NCBI GenBank assembly: GCA_030549495.1
Contig: JAUIRK010000110.1
Location: 496,001 to 560,000, forward strand
Origin: Nectonema munidae
Taxonomy: Eukaryota; Nematomorpha; Nectonematoida; Nectonematidae
Direction: 5' to 3'
DNA length: 64,000 nt
Positions within the stretch are counted from its first letter, which is position 1. The number at the start of each line of letters is the position of its first letter. The notes beneath the pieces were generated by a model, which was not told the DNA's origin, did not search any database, and worked only from the letters and a program-made list of their open reading frames with translations. Of the stretch, positions 1-12,350 are shown in pieces. Made by a program: the position numbers and the translations under genes.

Positions 1-1215
1 ATCCAGATATGATTATAGCTAATCGCGGTTTGAAATTACTTATTTAGGCTTACCCTAGGTGAATTGTCGCGTGTAATACGTCAAATTCCTGCATCTTATA
101 CTGAATTTGAAATGGATTTACTTAATCTATATATTACTTTGCATTTCTCAAAGTTTATCCTAATGATTTTTTATATCATTACTCCATAGATTTTAGTATT
201 TTTAAAAATATTTAGACATTACTTCACTAATAATTTCAACATTGAATTTAGATTAAAAAGTTGTTTAAAATATGTTAAATTAAAGACAAAACTTTTTCTT
301 TAAAGGTTTTAATATTTCTGTTAGCTATCCTGTTAAATTTTATATTTCTCAAAATGTATCGAACTATTTTTTTTTAATTATCATTGCACCATATATTTTA
401 GTTTTTCGTGAAAATTATTAAATAGAAAATATTGACATTATGATACAAGAAAATTGAAATCTTATTTTCTAACATAACTTTATCAAAATAAGACTTTTTT
501 AGACAGACAAACATCTTTTTCAATTTTGAGCTCATGTATGCTGATGTTCAAATTTTCTTTTTAATTATTTCTCATTATTTATAAGTTGGATCGTTTCGAT
601 TTATTCGCATTGTGTCTTAATGTTTAACATCATCAAAGTTTAAGTAAAAAATAAGATTTATGCTTTTTGTATATTGGTTGTTATATAAATAATCAATTAA
701 AACACTTTGCAATGCGGCATTATAAAAAGCTTAAATAAATTTTTTATTCATTCGTGGCTTATATTAATGCAAAGAATATATAGAATGGTTGAGAAAATAT
801 TAGCTACTCACATGTATTGAGTTTTGAAAAAGTTATCAGTGACATGCTCCCACTGTTAACGAATTAAAATAGTTTGTAATGCATGCTTACAATTAAAACT
901 TAATCAAAACTTCTATTTTATTCCTTGCTTATAAAACATTATTGCGGGATGGTTTAGAAAATGTGAACTAATTTCATATATTTAGTTTTGAAAACTCATG
1001 TCATATGCCTTGATATCTTCCATAACCTGAAGAGATTGGACACGAGAGACAGCCCCTCATATTTTAGTCACTATCTTGCGAACCCTGAAAAGGATGAAGA
1101 CTTCCAATAACCTCTCATAATTGTAATCACTATAATCATACTACCATTGTAATATGTGTTCAAATTGATAATTTTTTGAGATCAAATTTGCTCCGTATAT
1201 AATTTGATATAACAA
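1..1215. other. AT-rich DNA without recognisable gene
   Basis: No open frame with recognisable protein similarity, no tRNA-like box pair and no terminal inverted repeat was seen in this stretch. It is low-complexity AT-rich sequence. A slightly GC-richer patch around 1020-1090 showed no coding signature. Confidence 0.6.
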
Positions 1216-1240
1216 GGGGGGGGGGGGGGGGGGGGGGGGG
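1216..1240 (+). repeat. poly-G homopolymer, 25 G
   Basis: An uninterrupted run of 25 G in AT-rich surroundings. Such tracts are length-unstable and prone to sequencing or assembly error, so the exact length should not be trusted. The run could also form a G-quadruplex on this strand. Confidence 0.9.
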
Positions 1241-1550
1241 ATACAGTGATTTGAAATATTTATTCAATCACACACTACAGCTTAGATAGACTTTCCAGCG
1301 TATTTAATTTGATACTTTTATATTATAAAATCGTGTTCTATTTGATATAATAAAAATGTGGAGACAAGGGGCGAAAGTGATTGTGTTTTGAATATATATT
1401 AATATACATATTGCCACCATATACCTTGATTTTACTGTGCTTTTAATTTGATACTTTTCTATAATTGCTCCGTGTTTGATTTGAACTCGGTAAAAATACT
1501 AGTCTTTTTGCAGTGGCGTACCAAGAGGAGGAGAAAGAGCGGGTTTATTT

Positions 1551-1822
1551 GTATATATATATATATATATCAGAGGTCTGACAAGACCTCCGAGGAGACA
1601 ACTTGCCAGCCTTATTATATATTTAAACGTGTAAATCGTAAAATGCTAAAAAAAATATACTTAAAATAAAAATTTTCAAAAAATATTTTACATACATATT
1701 GAAAGCCACATTTCAAAAATTCTACCTAGAAGTTCAAAACACTTAACTTTGAAATTGCAGTTTTATTTCATAAAAACTATATGATTGGTTGAAATGTTTA
1801 TGTAATATATAATATAACTAGC
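1551..1822 (+). repeat. Repeat family R, copy 1 (truncated)
   Basis: A (TA)n run is followed by a conserved block beginning TCAGAGGTCTGACAAGACCT and continuing as AT-rich sequence to about 1822. The same block recurs in reverse orientation at 36447-36868 and in forward orientation at 55705-56140. Near its start is a hairpin (AGGTCT / AGACCT). This copy lacks the trinucleotide-repeat section and far end found in the other two copies. It stops where the Jockey-type LINE begins, so the LINE probably inserted into it or truncated it. The family is unclassified: I saw no protein and no clear terminal inverted repeat. Confidence 0.75.
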
Positions 1823-2136
1823 CGGTCCCGTGGTCGTTTCTCGCTACGCTCGAAACAAGGGATTCTTGGTAGTGTGTATTTTTTATATGGTCTGATTAGT
1901 TGCTAATGGTGATATATGGTGTGGTGATGAGTCATTTGTTTTTAGCATATTTGTATCTTTTCTGTGTATTTTTGCTCATTACACCATATAAAGATACACA
2001 CAAAACATAGATATCAACCAATCAGAATGCGCTTCTGCCTTGTCCCTTTTTCATCACGCGATTTTTGCTGCTTACTCTCTCTCTCTCTCTCTCTTGATAT
2101 CGAGCTTCCTCTCAACATTTCCTCATCCTTTTCTCA

Positions 2137-3799
2137 TTGTACTCACGCAGACTCGCCTTTTTGTGTGATTGCCACCAACTTCTCACTCACTCACTACATA
2201 TTCTTCCTGTTTTCTCCTCAGTGAATGCAGAAGAAGAAAAGAGATGCTCGAGTCAACCCCGACTGGAGCCAAGTAAATTAGTTTCAAATAATGATTTATT
2301 AGAGGTAATTAGTAAAAACCTCACAAACAACGACGTAGATAGCGATTGCAGCACCAACTTCTCGCCCACCAACAAGAGAGCTCACACCTCGGACAACTCC
2401 GATGGTGAATTCATAAAGGTCACGGGGCGCAGTAAGAGACCCTCACATCCCAAGGTTGCAACCATGACAAAGCCAAAATATGTTACAATCTTTTTAAGGA
2501 ACATGCCTAACTTGGGTAGCAAGTTAAGTACATACAAGGCGATTTTGGCCCAGAAGCCTAAACTTAAGATAGTCAACATGTTCAAATTGGCTAAGTTGAA
2601 TTTAATTAAGGTCTTGGTTGAAGATAACAATTCTAAGGAAACGTTACTACAACCATTTCCCCAGTGGCCTTTTGTCAAGGGTTTTGTGCCTAGAGCTAAA
2701 GCCTGTGCTATTGTCCTCAAGGGCTTAACCATGCAAGATGCACCAGACGTATCGGCGGCAGTTAAAGATCTAGGATTTTCAAACACTGTGGAACCACTGA
2801 TTAAAAATATGACAAGGGGATCTTGTTTAAAAGTCAACCTTGAGAATCAGGCAACTGTAGACCAGTTGACCAAAAATGGCCTGATTATCCTAGGTCTGAA
2901 ATTCGTCTGCCATGAATTCCTACCCAAGCTTAAAGCATTGCAGTGTTACAAATGCCAGAAATTAGGACACGTGTCGGCTGCTTGCCCAAACAAAGAATAT
3001 TTTCTTATTTGTGAAGGTGAGCACGACCGTCGCACGTGCAAGTCAGCCAAACCAACGGTCATAAAATGTTATCTTTGTGGGGGTGAGGGCAGAGGCGTAG
3101 CTAACACTTTTGCCGCCCGGGCGGTTGTAAAATCTGCCGCCCTTTATGACGTTGAGTTTCAAAAGATAAATCGTTGTAAGCCAAAAAAGAGCTCAGATTT
3201 GATTGCAACATTTATACTAAAATTTGGACCCCTTAACCATATCAGTGACGGGGGGAGTGCCTTTTTGAACCCCTCCACTAAAATTAAAACAGTCACAAAA
3301 AACTGGAATCGATTAAATTGAACAGAAAATTTAAACTAAAAATTAAATGGAATATTTTAACAAATGACCTTAGGACAAAATGCCGCACAGGGCGGACCGC
3401 CCCTGGCGCCCCCCACTAGCTACGCCTCTAGGTGACGGACACTCAGCTGCCTACAACAACTGCCCAACAAAGCTAGCCTCTCTTCAACAAAAAGAATCTG
3501 CAAAAAGAACTCAGGTAGCTACAAAAAAAGAGGTAAAGGTAACAACAAAGGTAAAACGGGCTCAGGTATACAAGCCAACACCGCACATTCCATCTAACCC
3601 AGTATTAGCTAGTACCTCTTACTCCCAAGTTGTAACTAGTCCCGTATTACCCAAGGCACATATAGTAAATGAGCACTCCTTCTCTGAGGATGCCATTTTA
3701 AAAATAGCGCTCTCTATTTTCAAATCACCACTGTTCAAAGAACAGTTGGAGAAAATGGTGAGCGCAGTGGCTGCGGACCTCCTACTAGAGTGTCAGTAA
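2137..3799 (+). pseudogene. LINE ORF1 (RNA-binding, zinc knuckles), split by a MITE
   Basis: ORF1 of the Jockey-type LINE, normally the RNA-binding protein that packages the element's transcript. An N-terminal polar region precedes a central domain (IFLRNMPNLGSK onward) and Cys knuckles: CYKCQKLGHVSAAC (CX2CX4HX4C), a second degenerate one, and a third beginning CYLCGG. The third knuckle is cut by the insertion at 3090-3430. Element plus duplicated target totals 349 bp, which shifts the frame by one. Downstream coding (KLASLQQKESAKRTQ onward) resumes in exactly that shifted frame and runs to the stop at 3799, so ORF1 was open before the insertion. The first Met at 2137 is only the start of the open frame; the true start is uncertain. 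Confidence 0.75.
3090..3430 (+). mobile_element. hAT-type MITE, 341 bp, 8-bp target duplication
   Basis: A non-coding insertion bounded by terminal inverted repeats: left CAGAGGCGTAGCTA, right TAGCTACGCCTCTA. The flanks are GGTGAGGG (3082-3089) and GGTGACGG (3431-3438), an 8-bp duplication with one difference, as expected for the hAT superfamily. The ends continue as GC-rich imperfect inverted sequence (CCGCCCGGGCGG near the left, GGGCGGACCGCCC near the right). It carries no transposase, so it was mobilised in trans. It sits inside a zinc-knuckle codon run of the host LINE, so it is younger than that LINE. Confidence 0.85.
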
Positions 3800-3825
3800 A
3801 TAGGATAGTGTAGTGCCAACCTGTA

Positions 3826-5186
3826 ATGCTCCTTCCCCCTAGGTTTAGGGACGTCTTGCTGGCAATATATAACTCTTTTATAAAAGATGGGTTTTACCCA
3901 GACTGCTATAAAAGGGCTATACTTATTTGTGTGCCAAAGGCTGGCAAGAAGAGCGACAAACCGAGTGACCTACGGCCTATCAGTCTTCTCCCTTGCCTGA
4001 GCAAAGTGTATGACAAATTAATTTTTGGAGTACTCGATGCTTGGTGCAAGGAACATGTAATTATCCCAGAAGAACAGTTTGGATTTAAAAAGGGTTTATC
4101 AACAAATAATGCTCTGCTTACCTTGCATCATGATGTTGCTAAAAGCTTAAATGATGGCCTCTACGTAGGGATGATATCTTACGACCTGGAGAAGGCTTTT
4201 GATACGGTCTGGCATGAGGGTTTGCTGTTTAATCTTAGTAGCATGTTTGTGCCATCATGCATCTTCAAGGTAGTACATAGTTTCCTTTCTCGACGCTCAT
4301 TCCAGATCAGAATAAATAACAAATTTTCAAGGAGAATAAGCCTAGGCTGCGGGGTCCCCCAAGGTTCACCTCTAAGCCCTTTTCTGTTCAACATCTACAT
4401 ATCTGATATTAGGGCCTCTTTCAATAAGTCAATCTATGCTAGGATAATCAGTTTCGCAGACGACATATGTGTATATTACTCCGCTAAGCGTGTTCCGCGT
4501 ATTTGCAAACACCTTACGGACGTAAATACCATATTAGGGGGGTATTTCACTGGATGGAACCTTAAGGTGAATTACTCTAAATGCAAGTTCAACATCTGTG
4601 GCGCTAATTGTCCCAAAAATAACCCGCCAACTATAGGGAATATTTCGCGAGTTCGCCACCTAAAATATCTAGGAATCAATTGGGATGCAGGATTTAGTTT
4701 TCATCGTGAAGCTCACGAAAAGATAAAAAAAAAAGGGGTAAGAAGGATCTAGCGCTATATGGATGTCTTAAAGACCTTGGGGTCAATTCCACGGTGGTAT
4801 GCAAGGTCATTAAAATCCTAACAATGCCGAAATTGACTTATGGAAACTCCATTTTGGGATGCCTTCCCTCAACTTGGACCAACAAAATAGACGACCTCGT
4901 GTATAAACTTTTTAGGACTGTTTATGGCAACCCTTTCACTATTGCTCATAGCCGGACCTCCTTTTCTTGGTTCCAGAAAAGGTTGGAGAAATTAAATAAA
5001 AAGTTTATAGAAAAACTAAGGACACATAAGCATTGCCCACAATTATGCCAAGCTTGGGAGCTCACGCAAACCCAGGCTGAAGCGTTCTTAGGGGTATATG
5101 CTAAAAAAAAGAGAAAAGTTATCCTAGGTGACTACCCATATTCAATAGCCCCCAAGCAAAAGGGGATTCTGCGTTCTGCGATATAG
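3826..5186 (+). pseudogene. LINE ORF2 reverse transcriptase, N-terminal endonuclease missing
   Basis: Reverse transcriptase of the Jockey-type LINE. The frame 3826-4752 carries fingers and palm motifs: DLRPISLLPCLSKVYDKL, EEQFGFKKGLSTNNALL, YDLEKAFDTVWHEGL (first catalytic Asp), GVPQGSPLSPFLFNIYISDI and SFADDI (catalytic Asp pair). A change of frame near an A-rich run around 4725-4740 separates this from the thumb and C-terminal part (4794-5186, KILTMPKLTYGNSILGCLPS). A degraded C-terminal tail can be followed to about 5660. With no endonuclease domain and more than one frame break, this copy cannot have moved by itself. Confidence 0.8.
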
Positions 5187-5762
5187 TTCTGTTTTTTTCT
5201 GAGTTCTAGATCCGTCTACTTAAATTTAGGATTGGTACAAGGTATAAGTCCCAAAACAGTTTCATGTTACGAGCCAGGTTACGCATAGTCGGTAGACCGC
5301 CTATACATTCCAATTTTAAAACATATATCCTAAGGACAACATTTAGAGATGGAGTCAAATTCCAGGGGTAGATTGTTCCTAACCTAGCATGCCTTAAATT
5401 ATGTATATCTTTCTTAACCCCTATAACATGTATCAAATATCATTTATTAATAATATATAAGATATTGCATGCCTTCTAACGCTTCTATTTTTGTAGCATA
5501 TACCTTTTATAATCATATTTTTTTATTTAGGAACAAGATACATTCCGTCGTGCCGGTTTTTTATCCTGGTTTTCTTCCTCCGAAGAATTCAAAGGTTCTA
5601 CGGTTAGGTAGTGCTCTAGCGACCCGATTCTACGTGGTTAGTAATCAAGCTATCACTAGACATTAAGTTTGTTTCCCTAATTGGGAGCGTTCGCATTAGG
5701 ATAGTATCGATCACTCAGCTGAGGTATAGCTATGCAGTAATAAGGGCCGGTAGACCCTTGTT

Positions 5763-6440
5763 ACGATATATTTAAAAAGAATAAATATTTTTTGATTTGA
5801 AAATTTTTCGATTCTTTGATTATTTGACAAATATAATATTTAAAATCGTGCAAATTGCAAAGTAAAGGTAATAACTTTTGTAACATCGTATGAGGTAGCA
5901 AAATATGAACAGAAAGTTTCATTTTTTTAAGAATATTTTTCGATTCTTTGATACAGAATTTTATTTTGATTATTTGATTAAATATATTATTTAATATCGT
6001 GAAAAAATTGCAAAAATATAGGTAATAACTTATCTAACATCGTCTTCCCGAATGAGATATATCAAATCTTACATCAAGCAAAATATGAACTGATAGGCTG
6101 GAGATGAATCATCGCGGCATACAGGTTTGAGATGAACCATCGTAGTATACAGGTATATAGGTAATAACTTATGTAGCATCGTCTCCCCGAATGAGGTATA
6201 TCAAATCTTACATCTAGCAAAATGTGAACAGAAAGTTGAACATTGTCTCCCTAGTCATTTGTACATGGAATAGAAACCATCGTAGTATACAGGTTTGAGA
6301 TGAATCATCGTAGAATACAGGTTGGAGATGAATCATCGTAGTATACAGGTTGGAGATGAATCATCGTAATATACAGGTTGGAGATAACAATCAAGTTGTC
6401 TACCCGCGTTCAACCGTACAGGTTATGAGAACATGTATAT
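5763..6440 (+). repeat. Repeat family E, copy 1, with ~27-bp minisatellite
   Basis: Begins with CGATATATTTAAAAAGAATA at the 3' end of the LINE and ends with CGTTCAACCGTACAGGTTAT followed by a short (TA)n. The second half contains iterations of a ~27-bp unit (core GAGATGAATCATCGTAGTA), with about three full units plus variants. The whole block matches the reverse complement of 34020-34725 over about 680 bp, with indels mostly in repeat number. No open frame was seen. Internal tandem units between unique flanks recall non-autonomous Helitron-like elements, but no CTRR end or AT target could be confirmed, so the class is open. Confidence 0.8.
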
Positions 6441-9400
6441 ATATATAATCAATAAAAAGTTAATCGGGATATTTTAGACTTAAATAGTAATGTAATAATG
6501 CTTTGCTACTCTTTTTATTCCGATTTTAAATACCAATATACCTGCATCATCAAGCTTTGGCGTTTTGAAGCGTTATTTGACATTTTGAGGGGCGGCAAGG
6601 GTAGCATTCGACTCAGACAGCATTAAAGATAGGTATGTGGCTGTGTGTTTGAAAATGGATAGAGAAGCAGTTTTTAATGATCTCTGTTATAGTGTTAAAA
6701 AAGAAGCATTTTCTCATCTAGCGAATTATGAATAAGCGATTTTTTAGGCGTATGGTTAGGGTTAGATAGTTATTTTCAAAATATAATTTCAAAAACTCTA
6801 ACTTTAATTCCAGAAGTTTTTGAAAGACACTTAGCAGAAGAAAGCGAGTGTGTTCCTGAAAATGACGAGAATGAATGTGCACTCATTTTATTGGGCAAGC
6901 CTTTGATGGGAGCTAAAAACAAAAGAGAATACAAAAGTAAGTCGTTTTTAAAAGTTCCTTCATTTTTTAGTCCACAAGTATTATTAATTAAAATTTAGAG
7001 CACATACAAACTCTATTAACAGATGGCATATTTTTTGTCAATGAGAACCTCATCCCAAAAAGTGCATATTTTTAAGCGTACTAACACACACTTCGTAGCA
7101 TGACTTTCCGCGGCTTAAAAATAAATCCTGTATTAATTGTGGATATAAACAGAAAATAGCACGCAATTATAAATAGCATCTTAGCATTTGAGTACACAAA
7201 GCTCATATAAATTTTAGTGAAAATTGTAATAATGACAGATCTTTACTTTGCCTTTGCATAATATTATTCGAATACATAACATTTTTTAAAAATCTATATT
7301 TATTTTTGAAAACACCAAAGACAAAATTAGTGATAAAAAAACGATGCATTAATTAAATTTCAAAAAATTATAATGACTACCTATGTGCATCCAACATTCA
7401 ACCTTTTTTAAAAGGTTATGTACATAGTGACATAAAAATTTAAAACAGTTTGATTTTGTTTCATTTGTATAAAATATATCAATTCTTCTGGACAATATTC
7501 TTAGTTGTTTTAATCCAAAGTATTATAGAAAAAAAGTAGTTTTTTTTATTTTTAAATTTTTGAAAACAAAGTTATAATCAATATTCAATGTTGAAACTAA
7601 TATTAAAGTAAGAACTTGATTTAGTTAATATTTTGCATGAATAAATATTGAAAAACATATTTCAAATTCAGTATAAAACTTACAATATTTTGATGTGTTG
7701 CACGCCATGATTCGACTCAACATGAGAGAAATTGTTCTGTTCAATCTTTGGATCGTTGTATACTTTACACAATAATAACAATCGGTAAAAAGTAGATAAA
7801 AGCAAGTTCGCATCCTTGTCATATTGAGTGGTTTTAAAGAGGCGCCAATCATGAAAGGAATATATCAATAAGGCATCGTTTAATTAAAAGTATTATAGCA
7901 ACAATGAAAAAATGGTCTCTTGATCATGAAAATTTATAGATGTTGAAATTAGTATTGAATAAGGAGTAGAATAGCTAAAATTTATAATGGACATTTATCA
8001 AAAAATGGCTTACATATTCAAATTCAGTACAACATGAACTCGGTAAAAAGATAGTGAACGCAAGCTGTAATCTTCTCTATAATGAAGTGGTTTTAGAAAT
8101 GCTCCAATGGCAACATGAGTGCCAACAAAGCACGAGCAAAGATGTATGTATGCATGCATAGGTGCATTCATCAATAAATAGCAATGGTAAATACGCATCA
8201 AGATTTAGCGTATATATAATGCCAATATATATATAAAAGGATGGATGTTTACAGGCATCTAGGTGATCTTATTATTTTTCTAGGCAATTTAATTTGAAGC
8301 AGTTTAATTTTTAACCCCCTTTTTGTTTTCCACATTTTTAGAAAAAGAATTTAAAATAACATTTCAATTGATATTTTCACAATGTTTATGAATTCAGAGT
8401 ATCATCTAAATATGCTATAAAAATGAAGGAGACATATATTATTTTTCCTTAAAATAAAATAGGATATAATTCTGATATGCACAAAAATGACGATTTTATA
8501 AAACCATACCATTTTTGTGTGAAATTTTTATAGCGTGTTTGCTTATCTCAAATTTGTTGAAAACAGTAAAAAATGATGGAAAATAAAGATAGCTTTTGCT
8601 ATTTAACATGGAGTCGTTAAAAATATAGATAAATGGAGATGCAGTCACAAAATTAGAAATAAGTGGAGTCGTAATCTTAACAATAATAATGTCTCCTGCA
8701 TTTCAATATCATAATATTGAATGCACAAGAGTTAGTTTTATTATAGTGAAAATTGTAATAATCACAGTTGCTTACTTTGTCTCTGTATCATATTATTCGA
8801 ATACTTTACATTCTTTATGCTCTACCTAATTAAATTACATATAAATTATGATTTCCCAATTTTTATACCTTCAACATTCCATTTTTAAAGGGATACATGT
8901 ATATACAACACTTTTTACAAGAACTTCTAAATGAGTTTTGGAAAGTTTAGCCCAGGAAATAATGTTTAAAGAGATTTGCGCAGAAATCAGATTTACTCTT
9001 TTAAAAAAATATGGACTTTAAATAATCTCTACAAAGAAATGAGTTGTTCCAGTCCTGTTATTTGTTCTCTTTCTGGCTTTCGTGTTATATTTAATGAGCT
9101 ATTTGAGCTAATGTATCTTCACAAACACCCAATAAATATATTTAAGTTTTCGTATTTGCAAGTTTATTTACTTACAGTTGAACAAAGAACAAAGTTGTGG
9201 TCTTTGAATTTTATCATGCTGTCATTTTCATGTGATAAAAGCTTTCGTACCATCAAAGAGATCAGGTTTACTTTCACGGATAGAAGAATATAATTTAAAA
9301 AACTCAAAAAAAAGTTTACTTTGAGAAGAAAGTCTTTTTGAGGGATCCTTATTTTTCATGGGTATCAGAGAAGCCATCGGATTTTTAAACTTAATTTGGT

Positions 9401-9878
9401 GCATGCTATTGGCAGCTATAAATTGGAAAAAATTACAGTATTTCGCAAATAAAATATATTTTTCCAAAAATACTAAAAATGACTTACAAAAAAAATGGAA
9501 TTCAAATATGGCGCGAATTAAAAATGCACTATAGAGAGTACCGACATAAGCGATAATGTCAAAAAAAGCATTTTAACGTAAATCTGAAAATATATAATAG
9601 AGCATGCCTTTGGATTTAAAAAATTGTAAAGTTTATATTGTTTCCAAAGAAGTTCATCATTGAATAATTTTCGAATACTCTAACCTAATTTGAAAGACTT
9701 GTATAGCCTGCAAGTGAAAACTATTTATTTTAATTAATTTCTGGTTCATTTGATATAATCAATCCGTATTTGAGCTATAGTTGATCGGAGGCAGTAATGT
9801 AGGCGGGAATTTGAACAAGAGCACATAAATTTTTAAGGGAGACAAATACTTTTTATGGCAAGCTAAATATTCTCCATA
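6441..9878. other. AT-rich intergenic DNA with old internal duplications
   Basis: Mostly non-coding. Two degenerate duplicated pairs are visible. About 7205-7290 resembles 8730-8815 (shared GTGAAAATTGTAATAAT and TATTATTCGAATAC). About 7770-7855 resembles 8040-8120 (shared TCGGTAAAAAG and GTGGTTTTA). Several open frames in this region show no recognisable protein and have the composition of AT-rich noise. One candidate exon is listed separately at 6814-6936. Confidence 0.5.
6814..6936 (+). other. Candidate coding exon, unassigned
   Basis: A 123-bp stretch preceded by a pyrimidine-containing AG (TTTAATTCCAG) and followed by a consensus donor (GTAAGT). Read in one frame it has no stop and encodes about 40 residues rich in acidic and charged amino acids (containing ERHLAEESECVPENDENE). 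The composition is less AT-biased than the flanks. No family was recognised and no neighbouring exon was found, so this may be chance or a relic. Confidence 0.22.
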
Positions 9879-9886
9879 ATTTAAAG

Positions 9887-12350
9887 CAGGGGTAGGCAAC
9901 CTCCGGCCCGCGGGCCAAACATTTTCATCCGGACCACCGATCTTTTAATTTTAGTTAATAGAATCTGGCCCGCATACCTACGAGAAATTAAAATAAGATG
10001 TTTTTTGATTATCAGCATTAGTACTATATAATAATAAGGTTGCATTGCAGCCTATTTATGTATTTGTTTTCGTACTAGACGAGCTATATTTTCAAGAAAT
10101 CTTATTTCATATGTAAGACAGCATGTGTTTGGTAGAGACTGATTCATCATACACATCTGATATCAATCGAAATGGAGTATTTGCAAGAGAACAAACATAA
10201 CAGATGCCTGATTGTCATGAATTTATAGTGAATTTACAGTGTATCATAATATACTCATGTAGCAACTAAATTTTAATTTTTCAATTCTACAATAATCAAA
10301 GAAGATTAAGCTCTGTGATATTTTGTTTTTTTTTGTATAATAATAATTTTTATTCAAGCTAATGTCTGTCGTCCCGCCTGTTAAGAAGAGAAAGGTTAAT
10401 CTCGAGGGTAGAACCTTCAACCCTAAGTGGGAAAGGTATTTTTCATAGAGCGCTTTGGACATGCACAATGTCTCATATGTTTGAAAAAATTAGCTGTTTA
10501 AAAGAATACAACGTAAGACGTCACTGGGAGACAGAACATGGCTCTTCGCTTCGATGTCTGCTGTTGAACGAAAAGTTTCAATTGATAAACTGAAAAGCAA
10601 CCTGGAGAAACAATTTTCTCTTTTTCACAAGCAGAATGTTGAGGCGGAAAATGTAACAAGCGCCAGCTACGAAGTCTCCAAAATCCTCGCTTACCGAATG
10701 AAGCCATTCACAGATGGAGAAATCATTAAAGAATGCTTTCTTGCTGTAGTGGATTCCATCTGTCCCGAATAGCGTTCTGCCTTTGAGAAAGTGAGTCTTT
10801 CTTCCAGTACTGTTTGCCGCCGCATAGAAGATATGTCCGACAACGTAAACGACTCACTTAAAACACGTATCTCGAAATTTGAAGCATTTTTCTCTTGCTT
10901 TGGATGAAAGCACAGACAGAAAGGACACAGCACAGTTGTCTATTTTTATTAGAGGTGTTACTCAAGATCTTCAAGTTTTTGAGGAATTCCTCCAACTTAT
11001 CCCACTTCGCGATACTGTCACGGGACAAAATATTTTTTCAGCGTTGCTTCGATGTGTTGATGAGTACTCTTTGGATCTTTCCCGTCTTGTATGTTTGACA
11101 ACTGACGCTGCTCCAGCAATGGTTGGAAAAAAAGGCGCAACTTCGCTGCTTATTCGTCATTGTGAAACTGCGGGATACACTCAACCTATTCATAAAATCC
11201 AATGTATCATCCATCAAGAGACATTGTGCGCCAAGTCTGCCAATCTCGCTGATGTAATGTCTATTGTGATTAAGGTTGTAAATTCCATTTTATCCCGAAG
11301 CCTTAACCATCGTCAATTCCAAGCCCTTTTGGACTGTGTAAAGGAGCAGTATAACGATCTTCTTTACTTCGGTAGGTACGATGGCTAAGTCGTGGGGCTA
11401 TGCTGTCTCGGGTATGCGATCTACAGCAAGAAATTGCTACTTTTTTACATCAAAAAAAATCTTTCATACGCTGAAAATTTCTCAGATCCAAAATGGCTAG
11501 CTCGCTTGGCCTTTCTTACGGACATAACAACACATCTGAACTCACTAAACTTAAAGCTGCAAGGTAAAGGCATTCTTGTCACCGACATGTTTGCGCAGAT
11601 TACTGCCTTTGAGGTTAAACTGCGCTTTGGGAAGCTCAAATGACTTCAGGACAATTTACACATTTTTCTCATCTTGTTGCATGTGTTCCTGCGAATATAG
11701 ACCAGGACGCCTGCGTTAGTGTTATCAAAATACTGCGTGAAGAATTTGCTACCCGTTTTGCAGCACTAAGATTGTTAAGTACAGACTTCAAGCTTTTTAC
11801 TTCTCCATTTGACTTCAATGTGGAAGACGCTCCTGCATCTCTGCAGATGGAGTTGGTGGAACTACAGTGCGATGAGAAATTGAGAGTAAAGTTCAGCTTG
11901 TCATCTCCTCTGTTTTTCTTTCAAAATTTTGTTTTTACTACTAAAAATTTCCCCAATTTAATTACGCATATTCAAAGAGTTACGGTTATGTTCGGTAGCA
12001 CTTACTGCTGTGAGCAGTTATTTTCGAAAATGAATTACACCAAGTCTTACCTTCGCTCTCAACTCTCAGACCGCCACCTTAATGACGTTCTTAGGTTGTC
12101 TACCTCAAGCATTGATCTAGACATCACAAAACTTCTTAATAGAAAACAGTACCAACAGTCTTATTGATTTGTAGTTTTGAATAAATTACTTTGTACTATT
12201 TTGTTTTTACCAATTATTATCATTTAATGATAAAGCATGTAAAAATGTATTATAAAAATTCAAGTAAATCTGATATTTTGCTTCTTTGGTCCGTGAGCTC
12301 ATTTCAAATGTCCCATCTGGTCCTCACCCTGAAAAGATTGCCTACCCCTG
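9887..12350 (+). mobile_element. hAT transposon, full-length but decayed, perfect 8-bp TSD
   Basis: A 2464-bp element with terminal inverted repeats. The left end begins CAGGGGTAGGCAACCTCC and the right end, read inward on the minus strand, begins CAGGGGTAGGCAATC, so 13 bp are identical. The flanks are ATTTAAAG (9879-9886) and ATTTAAAG (12351-12358), a perfect 8-bp duplication diagnostic of hAT. Inside is a BED-finger transposase of the GTF2IRD2/ZBED-like group (10362-12167), broken in several places. The intact duplication and ends suggest moderate age, but the transposase is dead. Confidence 0.92.
10362..12167 (+). pseudogene. hAT transposase (GTF2IRD2/ZBED-like), several breaks
   Basis: Transposase relic of the hAT at 9887-12350. 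It starts MSVVPPVKKRKVNLEG at 10362. A BED zinc finger lies near 10440-10540 in a second frame (C-X2-C in CLICLKKLAV, then RRHWETEH). The RNase H-like core follows: SLALDESTD (first catalytic Asp), LTTDAAPAM (second Asp), the IQCIIHQE Cys/His motif and, near the end, TYCCEQLFSKMNY with the catalytic Glu and dimerisation helix. A stop near 10770 and frame changes near 10480, 10890, 11390 and 11640 divide it, so no complete protein can be made. Family resemblance is to proteins annotated as general transcription factor II-I repeat domain 2-like. Confidence 0.88.

Larger units (their letters stand above)
1823..5790 (+). mobile_element. Jockey-type LINE, internally deleted, carrying a hAT MITE insertion
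   Basis: A non-LTR retrotransposon on the plus strand. The order is a 5' leader with a (CT)n tract at 2075-2094, an ORF1 with CCHC zinc knuckles (2137-3799), a reverse-transcriptase ORF (3826 onward) and a 3' end near an AATAAA around 5780. The RT matches the Jockey group, with RPISLLPCLSKV, SYDLEKAFDTVWHEGL and FADDI motifs. The apurinic-like endonuclease that should open ORF2 is absent: ORF1 runs almost directly into mid-RT, implying an internal deletion of more than 1 kb. Boundaries are approximate. No target-site duplication was identified, and repeat family E follows directly at the 3' end. Confidence 0.8.

Noticed and set aside
2382-2837. Long minus-strand open frame
   Set aside because: It is antisense to LINE ORF1 and has no motif of its own.
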